Shown: in pieces, positions 58,541 through 64,000 of the stretch
Position numbering within the stretch: position 1 is the stretch's first letter
How the letters are laid out: each line of letters begins with the position of its first letter
Origin: Sporobolomyces roseus
Lineage: Eukaryota > Basidiomycota > Microbotryomycetes > Sporidiobolales > Sporidiobolaceae
Assembly (NCBI GenBank): GCA_016617785.1
Contig: JADILM010000002.1
Span: 2,108,001 to 2,172,000 of the forward strand
DNA length: 64,000 nucleotides
Direction of reading: 5' to 3'
The notes under the pieces: model-generated
What the model was told of the DNA's origin: nothing
The model's database searches: none
The model's input: only the letters and a program-made list of their open reading frames with translations
Made by a program: the position numbers and the translations under genes

Positions 58541-59511
58541 GGTTAAGGAGGAGAGGGGAGGAGGTAGTGGGGGCTTTTCAGCTGAAAGAGAAGAGGGGGG
58601 AGAATGGGAGGGCCGGTGAGTTGACTTGACGTGTGTTCACTGCTTGTAGGGCTCAATAGAGTATCTGGATGGTTGACCAGAGTGCCGGTAGCGAGTGAGA
58701 AGAGCAAGATGGGATCGAAGATGAGGCGATTGCCGGTGGGAACGAGAGGTCAAACAGTGCCTTGTAGATGACTTCTGGCGAGGTATCAGCCTCCTGTAGG
58801 CGTCTTGCAAGGTGTCGAAAGCTGTTTGAGATGATTGGGGGAGAGAGTCAGAAGTGGACCCAGGGAGAGTTTCGACTTGGTCGCAGAAATCGATGCAAAA
58901 CCTGCTTCGCAACCGACTTTTCTCTCTCGCTCTCGTCTCGAGTGCAGATCGAAGGAAGTGAGATTGAACGGTGATCGTGTTTTCAACGTCAATCTAGAGG
59001 AGCAGACATGGTAAAACAAGAGTAATAACGGTTTAAGGGTAGAAAACAAGCGACAAAAAAAAAAAAGGTTACTGATCAACGAAAAACGAAAGAGGGAGAA
59101 GAGATAGAGCAAGAAGGGAATCTACCGAGCGTCTGGAAGCTTGTATGGGATAGAGAGGCATAGGTAGGATACAGATTAAGGAAAAGCGGGCAGGGTAAAA
59201 GAGGTGGGAACAGATTAGAAAGGAGGAAGGGGGAATCAAGAGGGATAAAGGTACTGAAGTCGAGATAGTGGGTAAATCGTAGGTCGGAATTAGAGAAGAA
59301 TATGTACAGGGGAAATGGATATTGTTGGTTGTAGAGAGAGGTGAGGGGTTTGGGTAAAGCAGTGTCTATTTACTATGTGCAGTTTGGTGAAATTAAATGG
59401 GTGCGTCGTGGAGTGCTGAAGAGGTGGAGGAGTGAGAGTGAGAGTGGAGAAGGGAGGAGAGTGAATTCGAAGGCAGAATATGAGAGAGAGGTGGTTGAGA
59501 ATAGTCGAGAT
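58541..59511. other. Intergenic: ABC transporter promoter and bZIP 3' flank
   Basis: 971 bp without a gene I can support. It contains a run of 12 A at 59055-59066. Minus-strand frames 58637-58912 and 58786-59112 are Ser/Leu-rich and lack conserved features. Part is presumably the bZIP 3' UTR. Confidence 0.55.
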
Positions 59512-61704
59512 TTAGGTCTTGCGAAGAGGGATAGCTCTCGCTCTCCTACTTTTGAGTGAGACTTTCTCTTCCTCGCTTTCCTCCTCACTGTCTCCCTCTC
59601 CATCGTCCTCATCATCATCCTCGCTCTCAGCCTCCTGTTGTTTCTTTCCTCCCTTCTTGACCGGTGATTTCGGCTTGATTTTCGGTCCTCCTCCTCTCGA
59701 TTGAGATACTTGGAGTTGATTCGAGGTTGACGGGTTCGAGTTCTTGTTTTGTCGACGATGTTGATCGCAATCGAATCCAGCGTAAACATCATCGTCGTTT
59801 CCCCATTTCGGTGCTTTCGAAAAGTCTCGGTCGAGAGTACCTTGAGCTTCAAACATGATCGCTGGCAGTCCTCCTCCGTCTCGCTCTCGGGCGAAGTATC
59901 CGTGAACGTGGTGACATTGACAACCGGGTTGAGGGTGAGCTTGAATGAGGTAAGCTCGAAGTTGGTGAACTTCGGCGAGGAGAGCTTGACATTGTGATTG
60001 AAGAGTTTGGTTTCCCTCGCAATACCCTCGAGCAGCTACGTAGTTGAAACAGAGTCAGCTTTCTGAGTTCGTGAGATGAGACCAATGAGCAGCAAGCAAG
60101 ACGTACCTCCTTCGAGAGCCTCTACCTTCTCCTTTTTCCGTCTCCTGCTCTTGCTAGCTGCGATCCTGTTTCGCTCGAGCGCAAGCTTTCGTTGTTTCTC
60201 TTGCTCTTCCGGATCCAACTCAATCTCCATCTCTAAAGTGGGATCCCAATTCTTGGGTTTCCTTCCTCTCTTCTTTCCGGTCGGCTTCGTTCCAAAATCG
60301 ATGGACTTGGAACTGGTCTGAGTCGTGTACTGAGGCTGTTGCTGACTTGAACTGGTAGAGGCTGGAAGAGGGACGAAAGGTTGAGAGCTTGGGTTCAATT
60401 GTCCAAAGTGAGTAGGGACGGAGAAGGTAGGAGCTTGAGGGATGACGGCCGCTCTTTGATAAGCTGAATGAGGAGGAGGAATTGAAGGATGGGTAGGAGG
60501 AACGGCGGAAGCGAGATTGGGGTAGATAGAAGATTGGGCGTGATGAGGAACGAGGGCGAAAGGATCGGAGAAACCATAAGCAGAATCTTCCATCGAAGTG
60601 TAGGACATGGTCGATTCGTGGAAAGAAGGATCATTGACGAGGGGAGCTACGGCAGGACGAGGCATCGAAGCTGGCGCGAGAGTAGTGCTGGCGAAATTCG
60701 AGGAAGTGAAAGGTTGGGAAGAACCCGGGAAAGCGGCTGCAGGGTGAGGTGCGATGGTAGGGATGTGGAAAGGAATCGGTTGAGGCTGAGGCTGGAAGTG
60801 GGCGAAAGTAGTCGGAGCGGGAGGAGGCATATTCGAGTTCGAGAAGGAATCGGTCGAGGAGGCTCGAAGTTCAGTAGGTTTCGTCGCTGGAGGTGAGAAG
60901 CCTGTTGATGAAGCTGGAGAAGCTGTCGAGATCCTTCCTCGAGATCCTTTCGGGATGAAATTGAGGTCGTCTTCGAAAGAGTGGCTCGTATTTGATCGAG
61001 AAGATCCCGTCGAATCGGATAAAGTTACTGAAGCTGATGAGTCTATTAAACCTCTTGCGAGTCCTGGAATAGCTGGGAGTCCTCCTCCTCCAGTCTCTTC
61101 GACAGCGAGTCGGAGAGACGGTCGTTTCGCTTGTCTGAAAGCTTGCGCAGTTCCATCGTCGATTCTTTGACCTGTTCCTCCCGGAGTGAATAAAGCAGGT
61201 GAAGACAACGCCCTCTTCCTCCTCGCTTTCGGTGTCGGCAAGTGAAGTTCCGTCAGACCCCCTGGTCCGTTCTCCCTGCGATTCTTTCGATCAAGTGCCG
61301 GTTTGAGATCTGATATCGAAGTAGAATCGAGAACTGCAAATGATCTTTCGAAGGGGTTTATCTCTTTCGAATGGACGAAGAGACCTGCTTGATGTTGTGC
61401 AGGTGGAGGTGGAGGAGGGGCGACAGGTGGAGGAGCAGAGACAGCGGGGTCGAGGGAGAAAAGGGAATCTGAGAGGAAAGAAGAGAATGGGAAAGGTGAT
61501 GAAGGTAGAGTCGAGGCATTGGTCGAGTCATCTACAAGTATCCTCAAGTGTGTCAGTAAGGTGCTCCAGTAACCACTGACTGGAGAGTTGAGGGTTCCGA
61601 TGGAATTTCTGAGAAGGGCACAAAGTGGGGCTAGAGAACAGGGGAAAGGGAGAGGGGAGAGAGCACTCACGGTAGGACTGATGTAGGACTGTAGTCCCTG
61701 CCAT
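59512..61704 (-). CDS. bZIP transcription factor (ATF-like)
   Basis: Exons 61704-61671, 61531-60107 and 60035-59512 give 660 aa. The first exon is 34 nt (MAGTTVLHQSY), joined by a 139-bp intron in phase 1. A long Pro/Ser/Phe-rich activation-type region precedes the DNA-binding domain: KKRGRKPKNW, then the basic region NRIAASKSRRRKKEKVEALEG (about 463-486), continuing across an intron into the leucine zipper (LQSQCQALLAEVHQLRAYLI). After the zipper comes HPQPGCQCHHVHGYF, a Cys/His element as in ATF-type fungal factors. The C-terminus is acidic (EDDDEDDGEGDSEEESEEE). ATF-type bZIPs act in stress responses; targets are unknown here. Confidence 0.9.
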
Positions 61705-62483
61705 TGTTGAAAGAGTTCGAGCAATACTTAGGTAGGGTCGGAGGGAGGGAGGGAAGGGAAGAAAAAGGAGATCAACAAGGCGGCACCTCTCGAAAATTTC
61801 TGAGAGAGATCGTCAATTCATCTCTCTCTCTTCTCTTCTTCTCTTTCCCACTGCAAACTTCAACCTATTCCCACGCTTGCAACGGCTGTGTTTCGATCTC
61901 TACATTGTGCTTCGACTCAGCTTGCTTTCCCTCCTCTCTATCTACTGTTTCTGAAGACTTCTTTTCTCACGTTCATCAAGCCGTTGTGACATGCAGATCT
62001 GCATCCCATCATGTCCGAAAGAGAAGGTGCAGACAACGTTTTCGGACGCGGATAAGAGCCGTCTCTTTCGGTACCTTTTCGTTCCATTTTTCTCGTCTTT
62101 CGCAAGTTCATTCTTTTCCCACAGCTCGTTCGACGCTCACTTTCATTAACGACTTGGCTCGTAGTCTCGTGATCCCTTTCCACGGCTCCTCAAGAAGTTC
62201 GAAGAGCGGGATTGAGACACATGCAACAAAACCTTCCTTCAAAGGGAATTATCAAACAATTGTGTTGATTGGCAAGATCAGAGATTGCTGAATCGAGACG
62301 CGCTTCACGGTTCTCCCCTTTTCCTTTCACCAATCTCTTCACGCTCCTCCGGCAGGAAACCCCCAAGACCTTGCAGAGCAAGCATTCCTCTCTTCGTTTA
62401 CTTCTCTATCATTTCAACTTCGACTGTGCCGGACACCCTCCCTTCCCTTCCTTTCTTCTTCTACCTCTCAACACACATCATCA
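61705..62483. other. Divergent region, bZIP/SGNH esterase
   Basis: 779 bp between divergent starts. Plus-strand frames 61704-62291 and 62269-62487 are pyrimidine-driven and have no recognised domain. No gene seen. Confidence 0.5.
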
Positions 62484-63937
62484 ATGACTTCCCTCGTTCA
62501 ACTTTTACTTCTCACGGCGTTATCACTCGCTTCCTTCGCACCAGAGGCCCGTGCAAACTCAGTACCATCTCGACCTCACGTCGACCTCGCTCCCATCACT
62601 CTACAACGCTTACGAACTCGAACAGACCGCAATTCGACCTCGATAGATGGACCTTCAACTTTCGCCAAGATTCCGCGACAACATAGATCTTTGGAAGAGA
62701 GAGCGACAGGGAACCCTAAAGGAGCGAGCTTTTACTCTGCTGTTGTCGCTGTAGGAGCTTCATAGTGAGTCACACCTTTCAAGAACTGGTCGGAGAATCC
62801 GAGTCTAAATTCTTCTCCGCGATTTCTCGTTTTTGTTTCCTTAGCACCGACAATGGTCACGCGCGAGATGGAAAGTACGCTTCGTCGTTACGACAGTATT
62901 ACCCTTACGACAAGTACAGTGGAAAGTACACCAATGGGAAGGTTGGCGTCGAGTGGATGGTTGAGGCGACGACTTCTCCCGCTCTGAAACGATCACGAAC
63001 CGGTGCTATCGCTCTCCAAGATTGTGAGTCTCCGTATTCCTTGTATGTGCAATTACTGTCAACTGACCAATGCTTGACCTCGATACAGACGCTTACGGAG
63101 GCAGCGTCGTCAAGAATGGGCTGAGTGGAACTGGCGCCAACTCCCCTGCCGCTGTTGATCAGATCTCGAGCTACCTCTCCGACTTGAGAAGCGGCGCATT
63201 CAATCCCGGCAGCGGTCGTGTGCTTCACTACTTCAACTCTGGTACGTCTCCGACTCCCTGACTATTTCCAACCTCGGAGACTAATTTCTCTCGCTCCTCG
63301 TAGGCATTAATCCCGTCTCGCAAATCTGGAACCACGCAATGTCGGGAGGCTTCTCTGCCTCAGCGAAGGCCAATGCGGTCGCCGCCATTTCTTCCAACAT
63401 TCAAGCCTACGGAGCCTCGATTCAGTCAATCGCTCGAGACAGCACCGTCCGCTCGAAACTCGCTGGAATCGATTTCGTCATGGTCGGTATCCCTCCACTA
63501 GAGATCGTCCCTACATTCGGCTGGCAGGTATCATCGGGAGTTTCGAAATCCGACGCGCTCGATTTCCTCGAGCAACTTTCGAATCAGTACAACTCGGAAC
63601 TCAGGAAGTTCTCTTCATCTTTCAAAACTCGGTTCAGATATAGTCGAATCTTCTATTACGATCTAGCTGGACTCGTGAGTTCCCTTCTACATCAATCGAA
63701 AACCGCCGTCGAATATAACTAATCATCTCGTTTCTTTCGCAGTGGTACTCGATGAACTCTTCCCCTTCCTCGTTCGGTCTCTCAGCGTCACCGATCACCA
63801 AGTCCTGTTACGACTCCTCAACCGGTGGAGTTTGCTCAAATCCGGATAACTTCCTCTATTGGGACACGCTTCACCCGACGACAGCAGTTCACAAGATCAT
63901 GGCGCAAAAGATCAACGCGCTCGTGCTGGGGATGTAA
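62484..63937 (+). CDS. Secreted SGNH/GDSL-type esterase
   Basis: Exons 62484-62764, 62845-63023, 63089-63241, 63304-63674 and 63743-63937 give 392 aa. The N-terminus MTSLVQLLLLTALSLASF is a signal peptide. Block I reads VVAVGASYTDNGHARDG, with Ser93 as nucleophile and Ala where most relatives have Asp (GDS). The C-terminal DTLHPTTAVHKIMA supplies the Asp-x-x-His pair (D369, H372). This layout matches fungal carbohydrate acetylesterase-like SGNH hydrolases that remove acetyl or other acyl groups from polymers; the substrate is not deducible. The intron after exon 1 splits the Tyr codon right after the catalytic Ser. Confidence 0.9.
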
Positions 63938-64000
63938 CGAGCTATCAATTGTCTATCTATCATTCGTTTTCATCAGCGACGTCCTAGTGACCTCGTCTGT

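Noticed and set aside
58637..59112. Overlapping minus-strand frames before the ABC transporter
   Set aside because: Ser/Leu/Phe-rich, no domain, no plausible splice structure.

Overview
The window is nuclear DNA of a basidiomycete fungus, probably a Pucciniomycotina-type yeast. That lineage call is an inference from very dense short introns (mostly 55-85 bp, GTGAGT/GTACGT-like donors, CAG/TAG acceptors, CTGAC/CTAAC-like branch sites), roughly balanced base composition, CT-rich leaders and the gene set. No bacterial operons, rRNA, CRISPR or intact transposon were seen. I rebuilt exon structures by hand by joining reading frames at GT-AG sites and checking codon phase. 26 protein genes result, one cut by the left edge; exon coordinates are in each entry.

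Layout. 0-12.4 kb: a partial N-terminal-MYND protein, an F-box/LRR-like gene with a probable frameshift, a Syn8-type SNARE, a myotubularin phosphatase (YMR1), a long OPY2-type osmosensor anchor, and a PCI protein of the Thp1/PCID2/CSN12 group. 12.5-29 kb: three large housekeeping genes, namely a Sec7-PH ARF-GEF, THO complex subunit THO2 and an AP-1/AP-2 beta adaptin. 29-33.5 kb: two acyl-protein thioesterase paralogues flanking an opposite-strand gene with a C-terminal MYND finger. 33.6-40.8 kb: four consecutive genes for secreted proteins (heme-thiolate peroxidase, an unknown protein with a Kex2-like site and a duplicated motif, a lipase-B-type lipase, a Gly/Asn-repeat protein). 41-48.4 kb: copper amine oxidase, a tandem pair of DUF3602-like GRGGAGN proteins, and S-formylglutathione hydrolase. 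48.9-64 kb: F-box protein, SMYD-type SET/MYND methyltransferase, white-collar-2-like photoreceptor partner, peroxisomal ABC half-transporter, ATF-like bZIP factor, and a secreted SGNH esterase.

Themes. Membrane traffic is well represented (SNARE, YMR1, ARF-GEF, beta adaptin, depalmitoylating thioesterases), as are mRNA export (THO2 and possibly the PCI protein) and environmental signalling (OPY2 anchor, WC-2, bZIP). The secreted block plus amine oxidase and formaldehyde detoxification would suit growth on plant or lipid substrates, but no regulatory link is shown by the sequence.

Most notable: a secreted protein whose 9-residue motif occurs twice with almost entirely different codons, next to an exactly duplicated splice acceptor; an in-frame upstream exon that would give one thioesterase a hydrophobic membrane anchor; a GC-AG intron in THO2; catalytic residues encoded at splice junctions; and a probable 1-nt frameshift in an LRR gene.
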